Assembly (NCBI RefSeq): GCF_027563345.1
Contig: NZ_JAMKBK010000013.1
Strand: one strand, 5' to 3'
DNA from: Psychrobacillus psychrodurans
GTDB lineage: Bacteria > Bacillota > Bacilli > Bacillales_A > Planococcaceae
DNA length: 64,000 nucleotides
Part shown: positions 34,005 to 43,551 of the stretch, one piece after another
Numbering within the stretch: position 1 is the stretch's first letter
How the letters are laid out: every line of letters begins with the position of its first letter
The notes under the pieces: generated by a model
Told to the model about the DNA's origin: nothing
Seen by the model: only the letters and a program-made list of their open reading frames with translations
The model's database searches: none
Program-made: the position numbers and the translations under genes

Positions 34005-34031
34005 TAAAAGCCCCACCTTTTAAGGTGAGGC
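34005..34031 (-). terminator. Terminator after pyk
   Basis: GCCTCACCTT/AAGGTGGGGC stem (one G-U pair), two-base loop, U-rich tail. Confidence 0.9.
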
Positions 34032-34037
34032 ATTCTA

Positions 34038-35798
34038 TTAAATAATACTAGCGTGTCCATGATAGATAAAACCACTTTCGGCATCTATCGTTAGTTCTTG
34101 ACCATTTTTTATAAGTGTTGTTGCATCTTTAACACCTACAATAACCGGCACTCCTAAGCTAAGTCCAACTACTGCAGCATGGCTAGTTAAACCACCCTCT
34201 TCGGTGATTAAACCTCTGCATTTTTCAATACTCGGGACCATATCTCGGTCAGACCCTAAAGTTACAATAATGCTATCCGTTGTATCTTGTCCGGCTAATT
34301 CTTCCGCATTATTTACAACTATTGCTTTTCCGAATGCAGTATTCTTACCAATACCTTGTCCTCTTGCAACTAAGTCTCCAATAATATGAACCTTCATCAA
34401 GTTTGTTGTGCCCGCTTCTCCAACAGGTACACCAGCTGTAATCACAACTAAATCACCATGAGTTACGTAGTGGTGAAGAATACTTTCCTCCACAGCTACT
34501 TCCAAAATTTCATCTGTTGAGTGAGCTTTTTTGCCAACAATTGGATATACTCCCCAAACTAATGTTAGTTTTCTAGATGGGGTAGCAGATGAAGTCACAG
34601 CAATAATCGGAACACCAGGTCTAAATTTAGCAATCATTTTTGCAGTATATCCACTTTCAGTAGGTGCAATAACTGCTTTTACCTTTAAGTTAATCGCTGT
34701 ATGAGCAACAGCTTGACCAATAGCATCAGTTAAGTTCACATCACGTGCTTTACTAATCTTCGTTACATTTTCACGATAATCGACTGCATTTTCTGTACGA
34801 CGAGCAATTTTATCCATCGTTTGAACAGCCTCTAACGGATAAAGTCCTGCAGCTGTTTCTCCAGAAAGCATAATGGCATCTGTACCATCAAATATAGCAT
34901 TTGCGACGTCACTTGCTTCTGCGCGAGTAGGTCTAGGATTACGTTGCATAGAATCGAGCATTTGAGTAGCTGTAATAACAGGTTTTCCAGCTTCGTTGCA
35001 TTTAGTAATTAGTTTCTTTTGAACTAAAGGTACCTCTTCTGCTGGAATTTCTACGCCTAAATCACCCCGAGCAACCATTAGACCGTCAGATACTTGAATA
35101 ATTTCATCAATATTATCTACGCCTTCTTGGTTTTCGATTTTAGGAATAATTTGAATATGTTCACCATTATTTTCTTCTAATAGTTTACGGATTTCTAACA
35201 CATCTGAAGCTCGGCGAACGAAAGATGCAGCAACAAAATCTATGTCCTGCTTAATACCAAAAAGGATATCCTGAGCATCTTTTTCTGTCATGCCAGGTAA
35301 TTGCACTGATACTCCTGGTACATTTACACCTTTATTGTTCTTTAACGTTCCTGCATTTTGAATATAAGTGGAAATAATTTCATTTTCTTTATCAATTTTT
35401 TTAACGATTAACTCAATTAGTCCATCATCCAATAAAATAACAGAACCTTCGTGAACATCTTCAATTAGTTTGTCATAGGAAATAGAGAAGCGTTCTAATG
35501 TACCTAACACTTCTGTCATCGAAATTTCAATTGTCTGACCAGATTGAAGCTCAATAGCACCATTTTCCATTTTATGTGTGCGAATTTCCGGGCCTTTTGT
35601 ATCCAATAAAATCCCAACAACTTTACCTATTTTTTTAGAAACTTTACGGATTGTTTGAATTCTTGCAGCATGTTCTTCGTGATTTCCATGTGAGAAATTC
35701 AATCTGGCAACATTCATACCAGCATTAATTAATTTCTCTAACATTTCTTCCGATTCACTTGCGGGTCCAATTGTACAAACTATTTTAGTTTTTCTCAT
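34038..35798 (-). CDS. pyk: Pyruvate kinase with C-terminal phosphohistidine-like domain
   Basis: A 586-residue enzyme converting PEP and ADP to pyruvate and ATP. The catalytic barrel has TIGPASESEEML, RLNFSHG, IIPKIENQEGVDN and MVARGDLGVE. The Bacillaceae-specific C-terminal extension (about 475-586) resembles the PEP-utilising swivelling domain (EEGGLTSHAAVVGLSLGVPV). The start is the ATG at 35798 after AAAGGAA; 33 upstream in-frame codons overlap the pfkA end and lack motifs. Last gene of pfkA-pyk. Confidence 0.97.
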   Translation of the reverse strand: MRKTKIVCTIGPASESEEMLEKLINAGMNVARLNFSHGNHEEHAARIQTIRKVSKKIGKVVGILLDTKGPEIRTHKMENGAIELQSGQTIEISMTEVLGTLERFSISYDKLIEDVHEGSVILLDDGLIELIVKKIDKENEIISTYIQNAGTLKNNKGVNVPGVSVQLPGMTEKDAQDILFGIKQDIDFVAASFVRRASDVLEIRKLLEENNGEHIQIIPKIENQEGVDNIDEIIQVSDGLMVARGDLGVEIPAEEVPLVQKKLITKCNEAGKPVITATQMLDSMQRNPRPTRAEASDVANAIFDGTDAIMLSGETAAGLYPLEAVQTMDKIARRTENAVDYRENVTKISKARDVNLTDAIGQAVAHTAINLKVKAVIAPTESGYTAKMIAKFRPGVPIIAVTSSATPSRKLTLVWGVYPIVGKKAHSTDEILEVAVEESILHHYVTHGDLVVITAGVPVGEAGTTNLMKVHIIGDLVARGQGIGKNTAFGKAIVVNNAEELAGQDTTDSIIVTLGSDRDMVPSIEKCRGLITEEGGLTSHAAVVGLSLGVPVIVGVKDATTLIKNGQELTIDAESGFIYHGHASII

Positions 35799-35835
35799 AG
35801 TACATTCCTTTCTATAATGGGAAGATATTACCTCA

Positions 35836-36795
35836 TTAAATGGATAATTCTTTAGATAATTGATACATAGACATATCAAATTCTTCATGATTTTCAAATG
35901 CTTTATTCATATCATAGTCTACCACTTGATGATTCTGGATGCCAATAGCACGTCCACCATTTCCAGTAAGCAAAACCTCCACAGCTTTTGCTCCAAACAA
36001 ACTTGCTAGCACACGATCACGACCCGTCGGAGAACCTCCACGTTGAATATGTCCAAGTACCGAAACCCTTGTTTCAATATCCGCTAAGTCCTTTAGCTTG
36101 TTAGCAAATTCTGCTCCACTCATCACACCTTCAGCAACAATAATAATACTATGCTTTTTCCCCCGTTCGGAACCGCTTTTTAGACGCTCGACAATCTCGT
36201 CCATATTTATCTCTACTTCAGGAATAATGATCGTTTCAGCCCCACCTGCTAGACCAGCCCACAAAGCCAAGTCTCCGGCATCTCTTCCCATTACTTCTAC
36301 GATAAAAGTACGTTCATGCGATGTGGCAGTATCTCTGATTTTATCAATACTCTCAATAACTGTATTTAAGGCTGTATCAAATCCAAGTGTGTAATCTGTA
36401 CCAGGAATATCATTATCGATTGTTCCTGGTATTCCTACACAAGGGAAACCATTTTCAGTTAGTTTCATAGAACCTCGATAAGAACCATCCCCACCGATAA
36501 TTACCAATCCGTCAATACCATGCGCCTTTAATTGTGCTATTGCTTTTTGTTGCCCTTCTTCAGTTCGGAACTCTGGGCATCTTGCAGAAAATAGTTTTGT
36601 TCCACCTCTTTGAATAATGTCCCCTACAGAGCCTAAGTCTAAAACTTCCATTTTACCATCAATTAACCCTTGATAGCCATGGAAAATACCAACTACCTCA
36701 AGTCCCTCAAAAATGGCCTTTCTTACAACAGCACGAATAGCTGCGTTCATGCCTGGAGCATCTCCCCCACTTGTTAATACACCAATTCTCTTCAT
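35836..36795 (-). CDS. pfkA: 6-phosphofructokinase
   Basis: A 319-residue ATP-dependent enzyme of glycolysis. GVLTSGGDAPGMN at the N-terminus, IGGDGSYRGS for ATP, GTIDNDIPGTDYTLG with the catalytic Asp, EVMGRDAGDLA, and LGHIQRGGSPTGRDR. Length and motifs match B. subtilis PfkA. Followed after 37 bases by pyk (classic glycolytic operon) and preceded by the accA terminator. Confidence 0.98.
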   Translation of the reverse strand: MKRIGVLTSGGDAPGMNAAIRAVVRKAIFEGLEVVGIFHGYQGLIDGKMEVLDLGSVGDIIQRGGTKLFSARCPEFRTEEGQQKAIAQLKAHGIDGLVIIGGDGSYRGSMKLTENGFPCVGIPGTIDNDIPGTDYTLGFDTALNTVIESIDKIRDTATSHERTFIVEVMGRDAGDLALWAGLAGGAETIIIPEVEINMDEIVERLKSGSERGKKHSIIIVAEGVMSGAEFANKLKDLADIETRVSVLGHIQRGGSPTGRDRVLASLFGAKAVEVLLTGNGGRAIGIQNHQVVDYDMNKAFENHEEFDMSMYQLSKELSI

Positions 36796-36850
36796 CTATT
36801 TCTCCTCCATACAATGAATTTCATAATGTAAGCTTATCATGAAATGAACT

Positions 36851-36880
36851 AAAAAAAAATGCGCCATTATTGACGCATTT
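36851..36880 (-). terminator. Terminator after accA
   Basis: AATGCG/CGCATT hairpin at the accA stop, followed by nine U. Separates the acc genes from pfkA-pyk. Confidence 0.85.
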
Positions 36881-37833
36881 TATTCATTGAATTCCCCTAT
36901 ATTTTTAAATTTTGAATATCGGTTTTCAATTAGCTCTTCTGGTGTTAAATTCACTAATTCTTTCAATGAAGTAATGAGTGTCTCCCTCATATAATTAGCC
37001 TGTGCCTCTATATTTTTATGAGCTCCTCCGTAAACTTCTTTGATGACAGTATCAATTATACCCATTTTCTTTAAATCAGGTGCAGTAATTTTCATTGCTT
37101 CGGCAGCTTGTTTTGCCAAGGATGCATCCTTCCAAAGAATAGATGCCGCTCCTTCCGGTGAAATAACCGAATACGTAGAGTTTTCTAACATATGAATATG
37201 ATTAGCTACACCTATTGCTAATGCTCCTCCACTTCCACCTTCTCCAATAACAACACTTATTACTGGCACTTTCAATCCAGCCATTTCAACTAAGTTTCTG
37301 GCAATGGCCTCACTTTGGCCACGTTCCTCCGCAGCTTTTCCTGGATAAGCACCTTTTGTATCAATCATACAAATAATAGGACGATTAAACTTTTCTGCTT
37401 GTTTCATTAATCGCAATGCTTTTCGGTACCCCTCTGGATGAGGACTACCAAAATTACGTTTAATATTCTCTTTTGTATTTAACCCTCTTTGATGGCCAAT
37501 AATTGTTATTGGTTTCCCTTCAAACAAAGCTATCCCACTTATAATTGCTGCATCGTCTCCATAAAATCTATCACCATGGAGTTCAATAAATTCTGTACAT
37601 AAAAACTCTATATAATCCCTTGTTGTGGGACGACTAGGATGACGAGCAACCTGAACACGGTCCCAAGGTTCCATATTTTCATATATCTCTTGCTCTAATT
37701 TTTCTAGTCTTGCTTCTAAATTGACGATTTCTACTGACATATCTACGTCAGCACTTTCTGTATACGCTTTTAATTCTTCTATTTTTGTTTTTAATTGTAC
37801 AATTGGTTCTTCAAAAGGTAGTACTTTTACCAT
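36880..37833 (-). CDS. accA: Acetyl-CoA carboxylase carboxyltransferase subunit alpha
   Basis: A 317-residue subunit that, with AccD, transfers carboxyl from carboxybiotin to acetyl-CoA, making malonyl-CoA. N-terminal helical part (LEKLEQEIYENMEPWDRVQVARHP), then the crotonase-like fold with GHQRGLNTKENIKRNFGSPH, IDTKGAYPGKAAEERGQSEA and VIGEGGSGGALAIG. Its start overlaps the accD stop by seven bases, ensuring coupled 1:1 synthesis. Confidence 0.98.
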   Translation of the reverse strand: MVKVLPFEEPIVQLKTKIEELKAYTESADVDMSVEIVNLEARLEKLEQEIYENMEPWDRVQVARHPSRPTTRDYIEFLCTEFIELHGDRFYGDDAAIISGIALFEGKPITIIGHQRGLNTKENIKRNFGSPHPEGYRKALRLMKQAEKFNRPIICMIDTKGAYPGKAAEERGQSEAIARNLVEMAGLKVPVISVVIGEGGSGGALAIGVANHIHMLENSTYSVISPEGAASILWKDASLAKQAAEAMKITAPDLKKMGIIDTVIKEVYGGAHKNIEAQANYMRETLITSLKELVNLTPEELIENRYSKFKNIGEFNE

Positions 37834-38699
37834 TTTGCACCCTCCTTAGTCGTATGAAGATGAACGATGGAAGCTACTTTTTCCCGCATTTCTTTGCGAT
37901 GAATAATGGCATCTAACTGGCCATGATTCAATAGAAACTCAGCAGTTTGAAAATCTTCTGGAAGTTTTTCTCGCACAGTCTGTTCAATGACTCTTCTACC
38001 AGCAAAGCCGATTAAAGCTTTAGGCTCTGCAATATTAATATCTCCTACGGATGCAAAGCTCGCAGAAACTCCACCCGTCGTGGGATGAGTAAGAATAGAA
38101 ATATACAATAGACCATGGTCACTATGTCTTCTTAAAGCAACAGACGTTTTAGCCATTTGCATTAAGGAAAGAACACCTTCTTGCATTCTTGCCCCTCCAC
38201 TTGCAGTATAAATAATAAAAGGAATGCCAAGTTCCGTAGCTTTCTCAATAGCTCGCGTAATTTTCTCGCCTACTACTGAACCCATAGACCCCATTCTAAA
38301 ATGTGAATCCATAATTGCTACTACGACTTGTTGCCCTTCCAGCTTTCCAATTCCAGTAAGTACGGCTTCGTTCAACCCCGTCTTTTGTGCGTCAGCCTTT
38401 ATTTTTTCCGTATAACTTGGGAAATTCAAAGGATTTACTGTTTCTAAATGATCATCCATAGACTCAAATGTATTTTCATCTAGAAAAATTTCTACACGCT
38501 CCCAGGCTGTCATTTTCATATGGTGATCACATGTAGGACATACTTTAAAATTCTTCATCAAGTCTTTTGTAAATACATTTTTTTTACACTCTGGACATTT
38601 CATCATAATGCCTTCTGGTACATCATTTTTTGCTTTTTCCGTCGGTATTGTAGCATATTTTTTCTTTTGATTTTTTCTAAATATATCTCGAATGCTCAT
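37827..38699 (-). CDS. accD: Acetyl-CoA carboxylase carboxyltransferase subunit beta
   Basis: A 290-residue zinc-containing subunit. The four-Cys zinc finger (CPECKKNVF, CPTCDHH; about 34-56) is intact and the crotonase core has IYTASGGARMQEG, LTHPTTGGVSASFASVGD and GFAGRRVIEQTVREKLPE. The start codon directly follows the stop of the upstream GntR gene (TAAATG), and accA overlaps the end, forming a three-gene unit: regulator-accD-accA. The malic enzyme gene found nearby in B. subtilis is missing. Confidence 0.98.
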   Translation of the reverse strand: MSIRDIFRKNQKKKYATIPTEKAKNDVPEGIMMKCPECKKNVFTKDLMKNFKVCPTCDHHMKMTAWERVEIFLDENTFESMDDHLETVNPLNFPSYTEKIKADAQKTGLNEAVLTGIGKLEGQQVVVAIMDSHFRMGSMGSVVGEKITRAIEKATELGIPFIIYTASGGARMQEGVLSLMQMAKTSVALRRHSDHGLLYISILTHPTTGGVSASFASVGDINIAEPKALIGFAGRRVIEQTVREKLPEDFQTAEFLLNHGQLDAIIHRKEMREKVASIVHLHTTKEGAKW

Positions 38700-39344
38700 T
38701 TATACATCTCCTCTATTAATTAACAAAAGCCATTCATTATATAGAGATAACGCTTGTTGTTCTTCTCCATTTTGCATAGCAATAAGAAGCTGAATCCAAA
38801 GGGACTTCTCTTCCAGTTTCATATTTTCTTTGTAAGGCTCTCCTGCAAACTGCTTTAACAAAAACCATATTTTTAAACCCAATCGATTATTGGAAATGAT
38901 AATAATTTCACGAATTATATCTTCTCGTAACATATCTTCTACAATTAGTTTTTCTTTAAATGCATCCCAAATATGTAGTGTATAAAGTCTCTTTGACATA
39001 CAAATCGTATAAATTGCATCTCTCTCCAATGCTGCTCTCGTTATATGTACATCTTCCTTCGACTTAGACTCTTGAAGGATAAATGTAGACAGCAGCTCGA
39101 CTAGCCGATGCTTTCGATAATCCGATAGAAAAGTACCTTCTCCTCGACGTGTTTCTATTAAACCGAGTAACTCTAAACTCCTTAGTGCTTCCCTAACAGT
39201 TGATCTACCTACTTGAAGTCGCTCTGCTAGCTCCCTTTCAGATGGCAATTTTCCACCAACAGTAACATTTTCATCGGTAATGATTTGTCTCAACTGCTTT
39301 ACAATTTCTAGAAACATTTTTTTAGGATTATTCGTTTGCTCCAT
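38700..39344 (-). CDS. GntR/FadR-type transcriptional regulator in front of accDA
   Basis: A 214-residue regulator with an N-terminal winged helix: LPSERELAERLQVGRSTVREALRSLELLGLIETRRGEGTFL is split across residues 34-74. The C-terminal part is helical, shorter than a typical FCD domain and without its clear metal ligands. Translationally linked to accD (TAAATG). A FadR-like palindrome AGTGGTCTGACCACT lies just upstream of the gene, suggesting autoregulation and control of accDA. The ligand, perhaps an acyl-CoA or malonyl-CoA-related signal, is unknown. Confidence 0.88.
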   Translation of the reverse strand: MEQTNNPKKMFLEIVKQLRQIITDENVTVGGKLPSERELAERLQVGRSTVREALRSLELLGLIETRRGEGTFLSDYRKHRLVELLSTFILQESKSKEDVHITRAALERDAIYTICMSKRLYTLHIWDAFKEKLIVEDMLREDIIREIIIISNNRLGLKIWFLLKQFAGEPYKENMKLEEKSLWIQLLIAMQNGEEQQALSLYNEWLLLINRGDV

Positions 39345-39371
39345 TACGCCTCACTCTTCCATAAATTACAA

Positions 39372-39399
39372 AGTGGTCTGACCACTAATAATTATTAGT
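39372..39399 (-). promoter_or_regulatory. Tandem palindromes, probable operator of the GntR-accDA unit
   Basis: AGTGGTCTGACCACT (39372-39386) is a perfect dyad of the TGGTC.GACCA type bound by FadR-family regulators. It overlaps a second perfect 16-bp palindrome ACTAATAATTATTAGT (39384-39399) that coincides with a probable -10 region; TTGAAC lies upstream as a -35. Confidence 0.65.
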
Positions 39400-39425
39400 C
39401 TACAAAAGATTTGTTCAAACGTAAA

Positions 39426-39455
39426 GAAAAAACTGCATCTTAAATATGCAGTTTA
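39426..39455 (-). terminator. Terminator at the end of dnaE
   Basis: ACTGCAT/ATGCAGT hairpin beginning in the dnaE stop codon, followed by U-rich sequence. Confidence 0.85.
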
Positions 39456-42400
39456 TTTTTCCATATATTTTGTAATGATTTGAGAGCGACCATTTCTACG
39501 CTCTGACTTTCCAGTAATAACAAGCATTTCCTGTTCTTTTAATAACAAATTGTACTTTGCGTATTCCTCCGGAAAAAGTGTTACGGACAAGCTACCTGTA
39601 TCATCCTGTACAGTTAGAAAAGCCATTGCTTCACCTTTTTTTGTACGAATTCGTTTTATATCCTGTATTAGCCCTACTATCTTCACAGGCATATCTCTTG
39701 TTGACTGCAAAATATCCCAGATATTAATGAATTTATCCTCTAACGTTTTCTTTTTGGATACTGTAGGATGCTCTGAAAAATATTGTCCCAAGACTTCTTT
39801 TTCAAATTGAAGCTTTACCATAATCGGAAGTGGATCTGATAGTATATACTTTGACTTCCCAAAGTGAGAAGCATCTCCACCAAACAAGTCTGATTCCTCT
39901 GTAGGGCTTATTAATTCAGCATATTTAATAGCTGCATCTAGAGTAGCTAACAGACTCGACCTTTCGAAACCAAATTCATCTAGAGCACCTGCCTTTATCA
40001 ATGGCTCTACATTTTTTCTTGTAAAATGAACAGCTGACAAATCAGATGCCAGATCAAATACATCTTCCCACTTGGTTTCTCGTTCCATACGTTTCTGTAT
40101 TAATTTTTGTATAAAATTATGGGAGACTCCTTTTATAGCTTGTAAACCAAATCGCACTCTTCCGTTTTCAACTGTGAAGAATCGTTGACTACGAAAAATA
40201 GATGGAGCGAGAATCGCCATATCTTTTTGCTTCATTTCCATCATTAGCTCATTTATCTTCGCTTGGTTTCCTGTAGCTATGCTCAATAATGCACTATAAA
40301 AAGCAACTGGGAAATGCGCTTTTAAATATGCCATTTGAAAAGAAATAACACTATATGCTACAGCATGGCTTTTAGGAAAACCATAGTCAGCAAATCGGAC
40401 GATTAAATCATAAACAGCTGAAGCAGACTGTTCAGAGTGTCCCTTTTGAATAGCTTTTTGAACAAAATGTACACGTTCACTTTGTAAAACTTCGCGATTT
40501 TTTTTGCTCACAGCTCTACGTAACAAATCTGCTTCCCCGAATGTAAAACCTGCCATTTTTGAGGCAATTTGCATAATCTGCTCCTGGTATACAATTATAC
40601 CGTATGTTTCTTTCAATATTGGCTCTAGTATTGGATGTTCATAGGTTACCGGTGCTTGGCCAGCTTTTCGCTGAGCATAAAGAGGTATGCTTTCCATTGG
40701 ACCTGGGCGGAATAAGGCATTTACTGCAACTACATCTTCAAATTTTGTTGGATTGATTTGTTTGAGAGCTTGTCGCATTCCTGCCGATTCCAACTGAAAT
40801 ACCCCTGTGGTATCCCCTTGCTGTAATAACTGAAAGGTCTGTTCATCGTGAAGCGGAATTTCTGTTAACTTAAATGGGTTGGATTGTTTATAATTAATGA
40901 TCTTCAAAATTCTTTCAATAATCGTCAAATTTCGTAACCCTAAAAAGTCCATTTTAAGTAATCCTACTTGTTCTACTTCCTTCATCGGCCATTGTGTTAG
41001 ATAAATATCGTCATGTCCACTTTGAATAGGTATAACATCTACTAAAGAAACTGGTGATAATACTACACCTGCTGCGTGTGTGGAAGCATTCCTAGGTAAA
41101 CCCTCTAAAGCAAGTGCTACCTGAAACCATTTTTTTCGAATTTCTTCGGTTTGGATAAACTCTCGTAATTTTTCGGACATTGAATATGCTTCTTTTAACG
41201 TAATACCTGGCTTTGAAGGTATAAAAGATGAAATAGCTTCCAAAGTAGTCGATTCAAACCCAAAAACTCTAGCAACTTCTCTTGCTGCTGCTTTTGCGGA
41301 CAATGTACCAAAAGTAATTATTTGGGAAGCATAGTTTTTTCCATACTTATCTACGACATATTGAATAACTTCCATTCTTCTCGAATCAGCAAAATCGATA
41401 TCAATATCCGGCATTGTAATTCGTTCTGGATTTAAAAATCGCTCAAATAGTAAACCAAATCGAAGAGGATCAACGTCAGTGATATTCAAAGAAAATGCTA
41501 CAAGCGAACTTGCGGAAGATCCACGACCCGGACCAGTTAGTATATCTTGCTGTTTAGCAAATTTCATAAAATCCTGAACGATTAAAAAATAGTCCTCGTA
41601 GTTCATTTGGCTAATAATGGACAATTCATAATTTAGACGCTCTATATAAGGCTGAGTAACTTCCTTTATCCGTTTACTCAATCCATCTTCACAAAGTTCT
41701 CTTAAGAAATCCCTAGAATTCTTAGCTGCTGGTAATGGATACTTTGGCATAATAGAAGCTGATTTTTCGATAGATACGTTACAGCTATTTAGCATAAACT
41801 CTGTGTTTTCTATCCAGGATGGAACATCTGAAAACCATTCACCCCATTCTTCACTAGAAAGTAAGTGAAGAGAGTTGATAGAGGGTTTTAAGCGGGCATG
41901 ATCATTCATTTTTAGCGATTGATCCATCGCATTTAATACTTCATACGCAAAAGCATCTTCTTTTTCTATGTATCGACTCATATGGAAGACAGTAACTGGT
42001 ATAGATAGTTGTTTACTGAAATCGATGATTAATTCTTCATGTTCTAACTTTTCACCATTCGGTCGCTCAATTGCTAAGTAGAAATTAAGTTCTCCAAATA
42101 TCTTTTGTAATTCGGTCAGCTGCATAAGTGAAGTGGAAGACTCTCCTTTATATACGGCGATCAATCCTTTGTTATATGCTTCTAACCATCTTTTAGGTAG
42201 AACTGTAATTTCTCTTGTTTCTATACTACTAGATATTTTCAACAAATTTTCATATCCATTATGATCTTTTGCATATAGCACTAATCCTACAATATCTGAC
42301 TCTAGTTGGACATTGACAGTGAGTCCGAGTACAGGTTTAATCTGTTGTGCATGTAATGCATGCCAAAAAGGCAGTAATCCATACAATTTACTATTTGTAA

Positions 42401-42512
42401 TGGCAGCTGCCTGTGCATTATTTTGTTTTAACTTTTGAGTAAGTTGTTCCAATTGTATTGTGCTTTTCAGCATATCCGCCGATGTCACAATTTGTGGATA
42501 TACTGTTTTCAT
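39453..42512 (-). CDS. dnaE: DNA polymerase III alpha subunit, DnaE type, with degenerate PHP domain
   Basis: A 1019-residue family C polymerase that extends primers for lagging-strand synthesis. Catalytic region: GPGRGSSASSLVAFSLN (about 330) and MPDIDIDFADSRR (about 369) with the active-site aspartates; FRPGPMESIPLYAQRK; helix-hairpin-helix and C-terminal OB fold (MPVKIVGLIQDIKRI). The N-terminal PHP domain keeps the layout (ITNSKLYGLLPF, KPVLGLTV) but lacks the histidines of HLQVHS and the Asp/His of TDDH. Shorter than B. subtilis DnaE (about 1115). Starts 14 bases after nrnA with a GAGGTG site. Confidence 0.95.
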   Translation of the reverse strand: MKTVYPQIVTSADMLKSTIQLEQLTQKLKQNNAQAAAITNSKLYGLLPFWHALHAQQIKPVLGLTVNVQLESDIVGLVLYAKDHNGYENLLKISSSIETREITVLPKRWLEAYNKGLIAVYKGESSTSLMQLTELQKIFGELNFYLAIERPNGEKLEHEELIIDFSKQLSIPVTVFHMSRYIEKEDAFAYEVLNAMDQSLKMNDHARLKPSINSLHLLSSEEWGEWFSDVPSWIENTEFMLNSCNVSIEKSASIMPKYPLPAAKNSRDFLRELCEDGLSKRIKEVTQPYIERLNYELSIISQMNYEDYFLIVQDFMKFAKQQDILTGPGRGSSASSLVAFSLNITDVDPLRFGLLFERFLNPERITMPDIDIDFADSRRMEVIQYVVDKYGKNYASQIITFGTLSAKAAAREVARVFGFESTTLEAISSFIPSKPGITLKEAYSMSEKLREFIQTEEIRKKWFQVALALEGLPRNASTHAAGVVLSPVSLVDVIPIQSGHDDIYLTQWPMKEVEQVGLLKMDFLGLRNLTIIERILKIINYKQSNPFKLTEIPLHDEQTFQLLQQGDTTGVFQLESAGMRQALKQINPTKFEDVVAVNALFRPGPMESIPLYAQRKAGQAPVTYEHPILEPILKETYGIIVYQEQIMQIASKMAGFTFGEADLLRRAVSKKNREVLQSERVHFVQKAIQKGHSEQSASAVYDLIVRFADYGFPKSHAVAYSVISFQMAYLKAHFPVAFYSALLSIATGNQAKINELMMEMKQKDMAILAPSIFRSQRFFTVENGRVRFGLQAIKGVSHNFIQKLIQKRMERETKWEDVFDLASDLSAVHFTRKNVEPLIKAGALDEFGFERSSLLATLDAAIKYAELISPTEESDLFGGDASHFGKSKYILSDPLPIMVKLQFEKEVLGQYFSEHPTVSKKKTLEDKFINIWDILQSTRDMPVKIVGLIQDIKRIRTKKGEAMAFLTVQDDTGSLSVTLFPEEYAKYNLLLKEQEMLVITGKSERRNGRSQIITKYMEK

Positions 42513-42526
42513 GTAAACACCTCAAT

Positions 42527-43456
42527 TTACAGCATTTTTAAATCTTTTATCACCAAAGCGGCTTCTTCCCATGACTTTACAGCAGCTCCCGAAGCAAGTG
42601 GATGTCCCCCACCACCATATTTTTTAGCTATTCCATTGATAACTGGACCTTTGGAACGTAGACGGACTCGAATTTCTGAGGAATCTTCTATAAAAAACAC
42701 CCAACACTTCATACCTTTTACATCAGCTAAGGCACTTACTAGCAGAGAAGCTTCTGATTGATCAACTTGATATTCTTGGAGAATTTCTTTCGTTAGTTTA
42801 ACATGCCCTATACCAGTTTCATCCATTTCAAAGTTTGCATATATATACCCTTTTAGTTGAAGAAGATTTCGTTCGACTTCATACATTCCATTAAACAAAG
42901 TTGTACTATCAAAACCATATGTAAGCAACTCACCTGCAAAATCCATTGTCTGCTTAGTTGTACTTTGGAACATAAATCTACCGGTATCTCCTACAATTCC
43001 TGCAAATAATAACCGAGCGATGGATGCATCCATTTTCCATTGTTTATATTTTTTTGCTTCTTCGAATAGTTCACAGATCATTTCACTTACCGAACTTGCT
43101 TCTGTATTTACCCATAGTAAATCGCCGTATGCATCATCATTTGGATGATGATCTATTTTTACAAGGAAACTTCCTAACTTATAACGTTCATCATCAATTC
43201 TTTCCGTATTAGCTGTATCTGTAACAATGATTAAAGCATCTTTAAAGTCTTCATCGGAAACCTTATCTGGATGTGCAAGGAAATTTAATGTATCATCATG
43301 AGTCCCAGTAGCTAAAACTTTTTTTGATGGGTAATTTAGTACAATGAGCTCTTTTAGCCCTATTTGCGAACCATATGCATCTGGATCAGGTCTAACGTGG
43401 CGATGCAAAATAATCTTGTCATACTTTTCGATTGTGTCTATGATTTGTCTTTTCAT
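42527..43456 (-). CDS. nrnA: Bifunctional oligoribonuclease/pAp phosphatase NrnA
   Basis: A 309-residue DHH/DHHA1 phosphoesterase degrading nanoRNA and 3'-phosphoadenosine 5'-phosphate. Metal-binding motifs: RHVRPDPDAYGSQ (about 19-31), VTDTANTERID (about 82), KIDHHPNDDAYGD (about 100; the DHH box) and the C-terminal GGGGHPLASGAA. Precedes dnaE as in B. subtilis, but ytrH/ytrI are not found nearby. Divergent from ytpI. Confidence 0.96.
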   Translation of the reverse strand: MKRQIIDTIEKYDKIILHRHVRPDPDAYGSQIGLKELIVLNYPSKKVLATGTHDDTLNFLAHPDKVSDEDFKDALIIVTDTANTERIDDERYKLGSFLVKIDHHPNDDAYGDLLWVNTEASSVSEMICELFEEAKKYKQWKMDASIARLLFAGIVGDTGRFMFQSTTKQTMDFAGELLTYGFDSTTLFNGMYEVERNLLQLKGYIYANFEMDETGIGHVKLTKEILQEYQVDQSEASLLVSALADVKGMKCWVFFIEDSSEIRVRLRSKGPVINGIAKKYGGGGHPLASGAAVKSWEEAALVIKDLKML

Positions 43457-43551
43457 CTGGAATTACCTCACTTGTCTGGTTTTACTATTCGCATTTTTTA
43501 AAATTTCCCTTTACAATAGATAGAAGGTTAACTTTTTACTGGAGGTTCATT

